DNA from: Victivallaceae bacterium
GTDB taxonomy: Bacteria; Verrucomicrobiota; Lentisphaeria; Victivallales; Victivallaceae
Assembly: GCA_016292515.1 (NCBI GenBank)
Contig: JAEDIJ010000015.1
Location: 1 to 42,069, forward strand
Reading direction: 5' to 3'
DNA: 42,069 nucleotides
Below, piece by piece: positions 24,160 to 33,400 of this stretch (within the stretch, counting starts at the first letter, position 1; each line of letters begins with the position of its first letter). Both the position numbers and the translations under genes were made by a program. The notes under the pieces were generated by a model. That model was not told where the DNA came from and ran no database searches. It was given only the letters and a program-made list of their open reading frames with translations.

Positions 24160-24188
24160 AACATAATGGAGGAGGAAGTGCTTGTCAA
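24160..24188 (-). promoter_or_regulatory. Sigma-70-like promoter of uvrA
   Basis: Minus-strand TTGACA (24183-24188), 17-bp spacer, TATGTT (24160-24165). Confidence 0.6.
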
Positions 24189-24252
24189 GTTGACGCCGGA
24201 GAAAAAAAAGCGCAAAAAATATCTTTTTTTTCACTTTCGCACGGAAAAAACC

Positions 24253-24280
24253 TTGACAAATAATATTTTAGGGTTATTTT
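24253..24280 (+). promoter_or_regulatory. Possible sigma-70 promoter of the EIIA-pyrE-secA gene row
   Basis: TTGACA (24253-24258), 16-bp spacer, TATTTT (24275-24280). A second TATAAT lies at about 24326 without a clear -35, so the leader may have two start sites. Confidence 0.45.
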
Positions 24281-24379
24281 ATTTTTTGTACACCTGCTCT
24301 GCTATAGGGACGGGGTGTTTGTCTGTATAATAAAATTACCTTTAATTTACAGGGTTTATTGTTTTCGGGAGATGTGAGA

Positions 24380-24838
24380 ATGAACAACGATTTTGCCCAA
24401 TTCGTCACCAAAGATTCGATGATGTCGCTCACCGGTCACAACAAGCTGGAAGTGATGGATCAGCTGATCACCCGCGCCGCGGAATTGACCAAACTCGACC
24501 GCGACGTCATTTTCCGGTTGATCTGGAAACGCGAGCAGATGATGACGACCGGCGTCGGCGGTCAGTTGGCGTTGCCCCACATCCGCGTCAACGACATTCT
24601 TCATCCTTTCGTCCTCGTCGGCGTCTGCGAAAATCCGATCACCGATTACCAGGGGCAGGACGATCAGCCGGTGCGCGTGATCGTTTTCACCGTCGCCCCC
24701 GATGAAAATCAGGAAGCTTATCTCCAACTTTTGAGCAGCATTTCCCGCCGTTTCCGCAACCCCGAGTTGATCGAAAAACTGATCGAGACCGACGGCAACG
24801 TCGACCAGATCGACGCCCTGATCCACGCCGAGGCATAA
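24380..24838 (+). CDS. PTS EIIA domain protein (PtsN/fructose type)
   Basis: The 152-aa protein is a single EIIA type-2 domain. The family site 'TGVGGQLALPHIRV' carries the phosphorylated His (His67). The C-terminal 'DNQPVRVIVFTVAPDENQEAYLQLLSSISRRFRN'-like part is standard for PtsN and EIIA-Fru (here 'DDQPVRVIVFTV'). As a stand-alone domain it is more likely a regulatory EIIA-Ntr than a sugar transporter part; no EIIB/C or NPr gene is close. The ATG at 24380 is chosen because GGGAG lies 8-9 nt upstream; a start at 24359 is also open. It is followed at 1 bp by the zinc-ribbon gene, so the two are co-translated. Confidence 0.85.
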   Translation: MNNDFAQFVTKDSMMSLTGHNKLEVMDQLITRAAELTKLDRDVIFRLIWKREQMMTTGVGGQLALPHIRVNDILHPFVLVGVCENPITDYQGQDDQPVRVIVFTVAPDENQEAYLQLLSSISRRFRNPELIEKLIETDGNVDQIDALIHAEA

Positions 24839-24839
24839 A

Positions 24840-25229
24840 ATGGCCCCCGACAGCACGATCGGCGCCAAAGCGCAAATGGATTTCGTCTGCATCGAGCCGG
24901 AATGCGGCGGAGAGGTGAAATTCGATCTTGCGGAAATCTCCGACAAGGATTTTCAGATCGTCTGCCCGAAATGTCACCGCGCCTACTCCTTTGACGAAGC
25001 GTTGCGCGCGAAACTGGAAAAAATGGTCTCCCTGATGACCGCAATCCGCGATTCTCAGGAAATTCTCGGCGACAGCGCGGTTTCCGTCAACGTCGCAGGC
25101 GGCGAAATCTGCATTCCATACGCCTTACTATTGACCCGTCTCAATACGGTCATCACGCTCGATTTCGGCGGAAAAAAAGTGGATTTCCGCTTCCGCGCCG
25201 AACCGATGGCGGAAAAAACTTTCCGTTAA
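24840..25229 (+). CDS. Zinc-ribbon hypothetical protein (129 aa)
   Basis: Not recognised as a named family. Four Cys form two knuckles, 'CIEPEC' (17, 22) and 'CPKC' (42, 45), followed by 'HRAYSFDEALRAKLEKM', a short helix and two beta strands ('VSVNVAGGEICIPYALLLTRLNTVITLDFGGKKVDFRF'). It looks like a small metal-binding adaptor or RNA/protein-binding factor without membrane or signal segments. Only one base separates its ATG from the EIIA stop, so it is translationally coupled to EIIA; pyrE follows at 50 bp. The tight pairing suggests a shared regulatory job, but this is inference. Confidence 0.75.
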   Translation: MAPDSTIGAKAQMDFVCIEPECGGEVKFDLAEISDKDFQIVCPKCHRAYSFDEALRAKLEKMVSLMTAIRDSQEILGDSAVSVNVAGGEICIPYALLLTRLNTVITLDFGGKKVDFRFRAEPMAEKTFR

Positions 25230-25236
25230 GTTCATC

Positions 25237-25259
25237 ATCGGGAGAAAAAACGTCCCGAT
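25237..25259 (+). promoter_or_regulatory. Hairpin in the pyrE leader (weak terminator or attenuator)
   Basis: Perfect 7-bp stem ATCGGGA/TCCCGAT with a 9-nt A-rich loop, followed by CTTTTC. It lies 20 bp before the pyrE ATG. The T run is poor, so it may only tune transcription or protect the mRNA. Confidence 0.35.
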
Positions 25260-25279
25260 CTTTTCAACGAGGTATTTTT

Positions 25280-25849
25280 ATGACAGAACAGGAAATCATC
25301 GACATTCTCAAATCCTCCGGCGCACTGCTCACCGGTCACTTTCAACTCCGCAGCGGTCTGCACAGCGACCACTTCTTTCAGGCGGCGCTGTTGCTCCAAT
25401 ACCCCGACAAGGCGGAGATCGTCTGCAAGCACATCGCGGAATCTTTTGCCGGATGCGGCGCGGAAACCGTCATCAGCCCCGCCGTCGGCGGCTTGATCGT
25501 CGGTCAGGAAATGGCGCGCGCGATGCACTGCCGCGCGATTTTCGCCGACAAAGAGGACGGTCAGCTCATCCTCAAACGCGGTTTCGCGCTCCGCCCCGGT
25601 GAAAAAGTCCTCGTCGCCGAAGACGTCGTCACCAAAGGCGGTCGTGTCCAGCAGACGATCGACCTCGTCCGCAGTTTCGGCGCGGAAGTCGTCGGCGTCG
25701 CCGTCATCGTCGACCGTTCGGGCGGCGAAGCGAAATTCGACGTGCCGCTTTTCAAGAGCGCGCTGACACTTGATCTGCCGACTTTCGATCCGGCGAAGTG
25801 CCCGCTCTGCGCGAAAAACCTGCCGATCGACCGCCCCGGCTCCAAATAA
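25280..25849 (+). CDS. pyrE: Orotate phosphoribosyltransferase
   Basis: The 189-aa enzyme joins orotate and PRPP to give OMP in UMP synthesis. The PRPP-binding motif 'VLVAEDVVTKGG' is at 110-121. Upstream are 'FQLRSGLHSDHFFQAALLLQ' and 'ISPAVGGLIVGQE', both typical of PyrE. The C-terminus has 'CPLC' (174-177) and ends 'IDRPGSK', as in the longer thermophile/cyanobacterial-type PyrE, and may bind zinc. An ACGAGG lies about 9 nt before the ATG. It lies 18 bp before secA, probably in one transcript. Confidence 0.95.
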   Translation: MTEQEIIDILKSSGALLTGHFQLRSGLHSDHFFQAALLLQYPDKAEIVCKHIAESFAGCGAETVISPAVGGLIVGQEMARAMHCRAIFADKEDGQLILKRGFALRPGEKVLVAEDVVTKGGRVQQTIDLVRSFGAEVVGVAVIVDRSGGEAKFDVPLFKSALTLDLPTFDPAKCPLCAKNLPIDRPGSK

Positions 25850-25867
25850 GTTACGCTGTAAATTTTT

Positions 25868-28843
25868 ATGATCAATTTCATTCTCAAGCTGATTTTCGGC
25901 AGCAAATCCAAGCGCGACCTCAAAAAAATGTGGCCGCTCGTCGACAGGATCAACAAGATCGAAGTCGAGTACCAAAAACTGACTGACGAAGAATTGCAGG
26001 CCAATACGGTCAAATTCAAAGAACGTCTCGCCAACGGCGAAACGCTCGATGACATTATGTGCGAAGCTTTCGCCACCGTCAAAAACGCCTGCCGCCGCCT
26101 CGTCGGTCAGGAATTTGAAGTTTGCGGTCAGATGATCCGCTGGGATATGATCCCCTTTGACGTCCAGTTGGTCGGCGGCATCGCGCTTCACCGCGGCAAC
26201 ATCGCGGAAATGGCGACGGGCGAAGGCAAAACGCTGGTCGCCACATTGCCGCTTTACCTCAACGCGCTGACCGGCAAAAACTGTCAGCTCGTCACCGTCA
26301 ACGATTACCTCGCGTTGCGCGACTCCTCGTGGATGGGTCAGATCTTCAAGTTTCTCGGGCTTACGGTCGGCTGTCTGCAAAATATGCAGCCGCCGGACGT
26401 GCGCCGCGAGCAGTACAACTGCGACATCACCTACGGCACCAACAGCGAATTCGGCTTCGACTACCTGCGCGATATGGGTATGGCGACCGAAAAGGAACAG
26501 CTCGTCCAGCGCGATCACTACTACGCGATCATCGACGAGATCGACAGCATCCTGATCGACGAAGCGCGCACGCCGCTCATCATCTCCGGCCCGGTGCCGA
26601 GTTCCGACAACCAGTTCGACGAGCTTCAACCGCTGGTCGCCTCGCTCTACAACAAGCAGAATCTCTTTTGCTCGCGGCTCGCCAACGAAGCGAGAAGCGT
26701 GCTTGCCGACGAAAAGGCTTCCGCCGAAGAGCGCGACGCCGCGCTCGTCAAACTGCTTCAAATCAAATTCGGGATGCCGACCCACAAGCAGTTGCTCCGC
26801 ATCCTCGAAGACGGAGAGATCCTCAAAGAACTGGAAAAAGTCGAGTCGCGCGTCCACAGCGACAACAACCGCGGCTTGTTGCAGGAAGTCCAGAGCGATC
26901 TCTTTTTCGTCATCGACGAAAAGACCCACGAAGCCGACCTCACCGCCAAGGGGCGTCACGAAATTTCCCCCGATGATCCGGAGGCTTTCATCGTCCCCGA
27001 CCTCCTCGGCGAGATCCACCGGATCGATACCGACGAAGATCTTTCCGACGAGGAAAAAGTGACGCGCAAAAACGAGTTTCAGGAGGAATTCGCCGCCAAG
27101 AGCGAAAGACTCCACGATCTGTCGCAATTGCTCAAAGCGTACTGCCTCTTTGAAAAGGATGTCAACTACGTCGTTCAGGATCGCAAAGTTCTCATCGTCG
27201 ACGAGCATACCGGCCGTCTGATGCCGGGACGCCGTTTTTCCGACGGACTTCACCAGGCACTTGAAGCCAAGGAGCAAGTTCCCATCGAGCAGGAAACCCA
27301 GACGATGGCGACGATCACGATCCAGAACTACTTCCGCATGTACAAGAAACTCGCCGGTATGACCGGTACGGCGGAAACGGAAGCCGCCGAGTTTCAGGAG
27401 ATCTACAAACTCGACGTCATCGTCATCCCGACCAACCGCCCCTGCATCCGCAAGGACGACAACGACTCGATTTTCAAGACCAAACGCGAAAAGTACAACG
27501 CGATCATCAAGGACGTGATCGAGCGTCACGCCAAAGGTCAGCCGGTTCTGCTCGGCACGATCTCGGTCGAGGATTCGGAAATCCTGTCGCGTATGCTCAA
27601 AATGCGCAACATCGTCCACAACGTCCTCAACGCCAAGAACCATCAGCACGAAGCCGAGATCGTCGCCCGCGCGGGCACGATCGGCGCCGTCACCGTCGCC
27701 ACCAATATGGCGGGGCGCGGCACCGACATCAAACTCGCCCCCGGCGTCGCCGAACTCGGCGGCTTGCACGTCATCGGGTCGTCGCGCCACGATTCGCGCC
27801 GCATCGACCGTCAGTTGCGCGGCCGCTGCTCGCGTCAGGGCGACCCCGGCTCCTCCAAATTCTACGTTTCGCTCGAAGACAACCTGATGCGTCTTTTCGG
27901 CAGCGACCGGATTGTCAAAATTTTTGAGCGTTTCGGCTTGGAAGAAGGCGATGAGTTACAGCATCCCTGGCTCAACAAGTCGATCGAAACCGCCCAGCGC
28001 CGCGTCGAGCAACAGCACTTCGCCATCCGCAAACGCACGCTCGATTTCGACGACGTGATGAATAAACAGCGCGAGATCATCTACCAGCTCCGGCGCGACG
28101 CGCTCCTTTCCGAAACGCCCGGCGATGTCCTTTTCGGCATCATCGAGCAAGTCGTCGAGGAGGAGATCCTCAAAGCCGGCGAAAGTGCCGCCGACGGCAA
28201 AAAAGCCGATTTCGACTTCTCGAAACTGCTCGGCTATCTCAATACGACATTCCCGCTCAATTTCCAGCAGTCGGAATTGACCGAAGGCATCGAGGACGGC
28301 CGTCTCGTCGACGCCGACAAATTGACCTTGCAGATCGTCGACCGCATCGAAGCCGCTTATCAGGAACGCAACCGCGACCTCCCCGAAAGCGAATTCGATT
28401 ACCTGCGCCGCCATACGGTATTGGAAGCCATCGACCGTCTCTGGCAGGAGCATCTCTACGCGATGGACAATCTGCGTTCCAGTATGTCGCTTCGCGTCTA
28501 CGCCCAGAAAGATCCCCTCGTCGAATATAAACACGAGGCGTTCGGGATTTTCAAGGCGATGATGGATCAGATCTACCGCGATGTCGCTCACAGCCTTTTC
28601 CGCGTCACGATGACCCGGCTTTCCAGTCTGGAAGAACTCCTCGCGTCGATGCCGCAGGAAATGGTGCATCAGACTTTCGGACAGTTCGCCGCGCCGCAGG
28701 AAGACGCCCTCCCCGCTCCCGAGGAGGAAAGAGCCCCCGAAATCGTCACGTTTCACCGCGAAGCCCCCAAAGTCGGGCGCAACGACCTCTGCCCCTGCGG
28801 CAGCGGCAAAAAGTACAAAAAGTGTTGCGGCAAAAACGCCTGA
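25868..28843 (+). CDS. secA: Preprotein translocase ATPase SecA
   Basis: The 991-aa motor pushes preproteins through SecYEG. The first nucleotide-binding fold has 'EMATGEGKTLVA' (Walker A 115-122), 'LVTVNDYLALRDSSWM' and 'DEIDSILIDEARTPLIISGP'. The second fold has 'PVLLGTISVEDSE', 'VTVATNMAGRGTDIKL' and 'RQLRGRCSRQGDPGSS'. The C-terminus carries the SEC-C zinc motif 'NDLCPCGSGKKYKKCC', which binds SecB or lipid. It is about 90 aa longer than E. coli SecA because of an insertion of mostly charged helix around residues 265-400, as in Bacteroidetes-type SecA. No Shine-Dalgarno is obvious before the ATG; it may depend on coupling with pyrE. A strong terminator follows. Confidence 0.96.
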   Translation: MINFILKLIFGSKSKRDLKKMWPLVDRINKIEVEYQKLTDEELQANTVKFKERLANGETLDDIMCEAFATVKNACRRLVGQEFEVCGQMIRWDMIPFDVQLVGGIALHRGNIAEMATGEGKTLVATLPLYLNALTGKNCQLVTVNDYLALRDSSWMGQIFKFLGLTVGCLQNMQPPDVRREQYNCDITYGTNSEFGFDYLRDMGMATEKEQLVQRDHYYAIIDEIDSILIDEARTPLIISGPVPSSDNQFDELQPLVASLYNKQNLFCSRLANEARSVLADEKASAEERDAALVKLLQIKFGMPTHKQLLRILEDGEILKELEKVESRVHSDNNRGLLQEVQSDLFFVIDEKTHEADLTAKGRHEISPDDPEAFIVPDLLGEIHRIDTDEDLSDEEKVTRKNEFQEEFAAKSERLHDLSQLLKAYCLFEKDVNYVVQDRKVLIVDEHTGRLMPGRRFSDGLHQALEAKEQVPIEQETQTMATITIQNYFRMYKKLAGMTGTAETEAAEFQEIYKLDVIVIPTNRPCIRKDDNDSIFKTKREKYNAIIKDVIERHAKGQPVLLGTISVEDSEILSRMLKMRNIVHNVLNAKNHQHEAEIVARAGTIGAVTVATNMAGRGTDIKLAPGVAELGGLHVIGSSRHDSRRIDRQLRGRCSRQGDPGSSKFYVSLEDNLMRLFGSDRIVKIFERFGLEEGDELQHPWLNKSIETAQRRVEQQHFAIRKRTLDFDDVMNKQREIIYQLRRDALLSETPGDVLFGIIEQVVEEEILKAGESAADGKKADFDFSKLLGYLNTTFPLNFQQSELTEGIEDGRLVDADKLTLQIVDRIEAAYQERNRDLPESEFDYLRRHTVLEAIDRLWQEHLYAMDNLRSSMSLRVYAQKDPLVEYKHEAFGIFKAMMDQIYRDVAHSLFRVTMTRLSSLEELLASMPQEMVHQTFGQFAAPQEDALPAPEEERAPEIVTFHREAPKVGRNDLCPCGSGKKYKKCCGKNA

Positions 28844-28865
28844 CGAAACACATCAACATCGACCG

Positions 28866-28899
28866 GCTGTTGCATCTATGAAGCAACAGCTTTTTTTTT
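28866..28899 (+). terminator. Rho-independent terminator of secA
   Basis: Stem GCTGTTGC/GCAACAGC (28866-28873, 28883-28890), then nine Ts. Confidence 0.9.
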
Positions 28900-28901
28900 G
28901 C

Positions 28902-28974
28902 GCAATGGGAGCGAGAGTGGCTGATTCCGCCCTCTCAACACCCTCAACCAGCGCAGGACTTTGTACCTGCCGCG
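28902..28974 (+). repeat. Dispersed multi-hairpin repeat, copy 3 (truncated)
   Basis: Follows copies 1 and 2: GGGAGCGAGAG-GGC, loop TGATTCC, GCC-CTCTC, then ACACCCTCAACCAGC, CAGGACTTTGTACCTGCCGC. It stops where the coding end of the D-aminoacylase gene begins (28975), so the second half is missing. It directly follows the secA terminator in the same direction. Confidence 0.6.
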
Positions 28975-30489
28975 TTACGCCTGATAGACGGTTTTGCCCT
29001 GATGAATGGTGAATAAGATGCCGTCAGCGGGACGGCAGGGAGAAGTGAAATCGGCGCGGCTGTCGAGCGTGTCGGGATCAAAGGCGACGAGATCGGCGAT
29101 GGCTCCGACGGCGATCTTACCGGTATTCAACTGGAACGTCTGTGCGGGGAGCCCCGTGGCGCGGAAAACGCTTCGCCCGATATCTCCCGTCCGGTCGAGA
29201 CGGAGGCGTAAAAACCGGGCGATCGCACCGAATGCGCGAGGGTGCGTGCCGTTGGGATCGCCGGAGGGGGGGAGGGCGTTACCGTCGCTTCCCGGCATAC
29301 AGTAATCCAAATCAAGGATGCGGTTGAGATTTTCGCGGGACATTCCGGAAAAAGCGGCGGTCGTGCCGGGCGCGTCGTGCCGTAGAAGTTCAACGACAAG
29401 TGTCGCGGGATCGGCGGAAATTTCAGAGAGAAACTTTCCGGCATCGGAGCGGTGGTTGCCCGTCGTGGAAACCAGACGGACGCCCTGCCAGTAATCGGAG
29501 GTGCGGTTGGCGCGCAACTCGGCGACGAGCAGACGGCATTCTTCATCATTTTGGAGTTTCTGCTGGATCGTCCGGTCGGGGAGCGCATCCCATTTTTCCG
29601 GCAGGACAACGCTCAACTGGGTCATCGACTCGGTGTAGGGGTAGCGGTCAACGGTCACGCAGATACCCTCGGCACGCGCCTTTTCGATCAGCGCGACGGC
29701 GGCGTCGAGTTTTTCCCAGTTGGCGCGCCCCGCGGTTTTGAAGTGGCTGATCTGAACGCGCTTCAAGCCGGCGGCGCGCGTGGCGGCGAGCGTTTCTTCA
29801 AGCGATTCAAGCAACATCTTGCCCTCGCTCCGCAAGTGGGTGGCGAAAATTTTATCGTGCCGGGAAACGACGCGCATCAATTCGACCAATTCCCCCGTCG
29901 TGGCGAAAATGCCGGGCACGTAGAGCAATCCGGCGGAAAGTCCAAGCGCGCCCTGCCCCAGTTGCGCGTCGAGCAATGCGCACATATCCCGCAACTCCGA
30001 AGCGGAAAGCGTCTCCTTTTCATACCCCGCGATCGCCGCGCGCAACGAATTGTGTCCGCAAAGCGACGGCAGATCCAAGGCGACTTCGCGCTGTTGCAAC
30101 GCCGTCTGATAGGAATGATAATCCTGCCAATTCAACGGAAAATTGTATCGGGCATAAAGATTTTCCAAATGCGCGCGGTTGCGTTCGGACAGACAAAACG
30201 CGCAAAGTCCGCAATTTCCGGCGATCTCGGTCGTCACGCCCTGCGAAACTTTGGAAAATCCCCCGGGGTATGCCGGCAGCGCGAGATCGGAGTGTCCGTG
30301 CGCGTCGATGAAACCGGGACAGAGCACCTTTTTATGCAGATCGATCGTCCGGTCGGCGGCGGCACCGCCGGAAACATCTGCCCCGACAGCGGAGATCGTA
30401 CCGCCGGAAATCAGGAGTTCCCCTTTGAAAAGCGGCGCACCGCTTCCGTCGGCGATCCAGGCGTTACTGATTTTGAGTGAGGATCTCAT
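28975..30489 (-). CDS. N-acyl-D-amino-acid deacylase (D-aminoacylase, amidohydrolase family)
   Basis: The 504-aa cytoplasmic metalloenzyme should release D-amino acids from N-acyl-D-amino acids or D-amino-acid dipeptides. Recognised motifs: 'GFIDAHGHSD' with metal-binding His64 and His66, 'EIAGNCGLCAF' with metal-binding Cys93, 'FATHLRSEG', 'RVQISHFKTAGRANW', and 'DYCMPGSDGNALP' with the catalytic Asp. The frame continues far upstream, but the natural start is ATG 30489 (MRSSLKISNAWIADG), which lies 26 bp inside the debranching-enzyme gene, so translation is probably by re-initiation. Length fits the family. The partner pairing with a glycogen enzyme is odd; recycling of D-amino acids from peptidoglycan is the likely role. 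Confidence 0.88.
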   Translation of the reverse strand: MRSSLKISNAWIADGSGAPLFKGELLISGGTISAVGADVSGGAAADRTIDLHKKVLCPGFIDAHGHSDLALPAYPGGFSKVSQGVTTEIAGNCGLCAFCLSERNRAHLENLYARYNFPLNWQDYHSYQTALQQREVALDLPSLCGHNSLRAAIAGYEKETLSASELRDMCALLDAQLGQGALGLSAGLLYVPGIFATTGELVELMRVVSRHDKIFATHLRSEGKMLLESLEETLAATRAAGLKRVQISHFKTAGRANWEKLDAAVALIEKARAEGICVTVDRYPYTESMTQLSVVLPEKWDALPDRTIQQKLQNDEECRLLVAELRANRTSDYWQGVRLVSTTGNHRSDAGKFLSEISADPATLVVELLRHDAPGTTAAFSGMSRENLNRILDLDYCMPGSDGNALPPSGDPNGTHPRAFGAIARFLRLRLDRTGDIGRSVFRATGLPAQTFQLNTGKIAVGAIADLVAFDPDTLDSRADFTSPCRPADGILFTIHQGKTVYQA

Positions 30490-33400
30490 AGACGCGGAAA
30501 AATTCCGAAGTGCTCCAAGCTTGCGCAATGCATCCGCCCATACCGTGCGGCGCGTCGCCGTCGGCGACTTCCGGGATCTGCCCCAACACGCCGCTTTCGA
30601 GGTATTTCCGCCCCGACAGGAGAAGCGCGAGTGCTCTTTCGCGCACCGCTTCACCGCCCATAAGGTAGAGTGCCTCGCAATAAGCGGGGAAAGGCCAGCA
30701 CCAGACGGTACCGTTGTGATAAGCGACTTTGCGGCAGTGATCCTCGTCGCCCTCGTAGCGGCCGCGGTAGGGGTGGCGCGCATCGTTGAGCCGTCTGCCG
30801 TGGAAATCGATCGGCAACTCGTAGCAGACATCGCGGTCGGCAAGCGTGCGGATGCCGCCGGGAACGAGCAATTCGGCGCACGAAAAGAGGATCTTTTCAC
30901 GCAAGGCGGGCGTTTTGACCGCATCGAGCGTCAAGGCGAGCAACTGATTGCTGCGCAAATGGTCGTCGGGAACCGCGTGCGCCGCAGTTTCGCCGGGGCG
31001 GGCGTGCAGACAATCGGAAGCAAAGGAGCGTCCGTCGCTGAAAAACAGTTTTTCGATCGAAGATGAGACTTCATCGGCAAGTTCGTCGTAATGGAGGAAT
31101 TTCAATGCCGCGTACCAGAGTGCCTGGATCTCGATCGGGTAGCCCTCGCGCGGTGTGCCGGCGGGATAGTTGGTATCCATCCAGGTGAAGTGGACGGGGC
31201 TGAAAACAAGTTTGCTTTCCTCATCCATTTTGATCCCGTTGGGCGTCCCCTCGCGGTAATGCTGAACGATCGACCGCAACACCGTTTCGAGCGTCCTGCC
31301 GGAACCGCAATCGCGCGCGAGGAAATCCCGGTTTCCGGTCGTCTGAACATAGTCGCGCGCGGCGACGACAAGGTAGAGCGGTGCATCGCTCGTATCGCGG
31401 TTGGCATCGTCGTTGCCGCGGATCATATTGGGGATCGTGCCGTTTTTCTCAAAGCGGGCAAACGCGCAGATGATTTTTGCGGACTCCTCGACGAAACCGC
31501 ATTTGAGCAAGCCGCGCAAAACGATCAGCGTGTCGCGCCCCCAGTCGAGGAACCACGGATACCCCGCGATCACCGTGGAAAGATCGTCGCGATGGACGAT
31601 GAAAGCGTCAAGACTGTTTTTTTCGATCTCGCGGAGCGTCGGATATTCCTTGTTGGACTCCATTTGAAAGACGGGCTTCTCTCCGGCGATGGCGACCGTC
31701 AGCTCCGCGCTGTCTTCGCCGAAAAGTTCAGCCTCGAAATAACCGGGGCTGAAACGGTCGGTCTGGCAATCCTGCCCGTAGTGCGCTTCAAGCGGAAGCT
31801 GATTGCAGTAATGCCACTCCGGCGCATTCCGGTATTTCCCGGCGGAAAAACGGAAATCGATGCCGCAAAAACCGAAACCGTCGTCACGCGCGTGAACGGC
31901 GTGGGGAAAAATATGCTCCGGTCCCTGATAAGCCTTGGTCAATTCGTGATTGACGCGGTTTTCCACCTCCGGACGGATGATCAGTTTGACGGCGGTATCG
32001 TCGGCGAGCAGACCGTCGCTGGCGGTCGTCGGACGGAAAAAGGAAATTTTGACGGCACTCGTTTCCTCGCTGTGCATCATCATCACTTCCAGTTGCGTCC
32101 GGCGTCCCTGCCCCGCCGGCACGAAAAAGAGCCACTTGCCGCAACGGTTGCTTCCGGAAACGAATTTCAACAGCGAATTCCCGTTGATCTCCTGCGAAAA
32201 ATCGTTGACGACCAGCCACGCCTTGAAGTTGCTGAAAATCACCTTGCGGTCGGTCGGATAGCGTTTTTCCCAGTTGACGGCGAGCAAAGCGTTGTACTTG
32301 CTGTCGGGATTGCGCCAGTCGGCGGGAAAGAGCGTGTAGCCGCCACGCTTGTCGGCGGCGAAAAACTGACAGATTTTCGCTTTTTGCGTATCGCAGACCA
32401 TTTCGACGCGGTCGCTGTTGCTCTGCGGCAACTGCCAGAGCGTGCCGTGATAGCGGTGCGCCGCTTTTCCGGCGGGGAAACGGCAGACCTCGATATCGAG
32501 AATCCGCACTTCCGTGCCGGTATTGGGCAACAGCGAAATTAAAATGAATTCCCCGTCCTCTTTGCCCGTGATGCTTTCGCAGGAAGCGATACACTTGCCG
32601 TGATCGGTGATCGTGCAGTGAAACCGATCGCGGCTGCGCACGAGGAGCGCGTCGCACGACGGGATCATCACTTCGCGGTTTTCATCGCGGCAATCCGTAT
32701 TCCATACGGTAACGGGGGCGGGCGTGATCCCGGAGAGACGCTCCGCGAATTTCAAGGGCGACGCCATCAGCTCTTCGCCGGAAACTTCGCCGCAGGCGGT
32801 GAAGCCTTTCATCCTGAAAGCCAATCTCTGCGCCATCGCCGAAGCGCGCTGACGCAAGATGCGCGAGGGTTCATTGGTCGCAGAAACCAGTTTTTCGTCA
32901 AAGGAAACGCAAACGCCCTCCCCTGCCGGAAGAGTGTAATGGTAGAGATTGCCGCTTTTCTCAAAACGCACCATTTTGTCGCTGAGGACGTCGAGCCCCT
33001 CCTGCGGCAGATTTTCGGCGAAAAACGAGACGACCGCCGGATTTTCGCAATCCAGATTGATCAATACCACCGCGCGTTTGCCGTCGGCGCCGATACGCCG
33101 CAAGGCGATGACGTTGCCGCCGTCCCGCTGGATCAGAGCGAGCTTCGCGCCGGAAGCGAACGCGCTCAACGACGTATGGCAGTCGTTGATCCGGCGGATC
33201 AGATCGATCAGGTTAAAGGACGCGCCGAAATGGAGCGCGCCGCAGCCGTGGACGTCGATCTTTTCGGTCGCGAAAAATTCCGCGCCGTTGACGAAGCCGA
33301 ATGCGCCGTCGAGCGCGAGCAGTCCGCAGACGAGAAAGCGCACTTTGGCGTAGCGCGGGGAAGTCGCCGCGAGCCGCAGATTGTCGTGCGTTTCGGCGAA

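Noticed and set aside
24116..24379. LexA/SOS operator in front of uvrA
   Set aside because: No CTG-N10-CAG or GAAC-type palindrome stands out near the promoter.
25235..27790. Long minus-strand frame (about 850 codons) opposite pyrE and secA
   Set aside because: Both plus-strand genes are unmistakable; the opposite frame has only Asp/Val/Phe-rich shadow composition.
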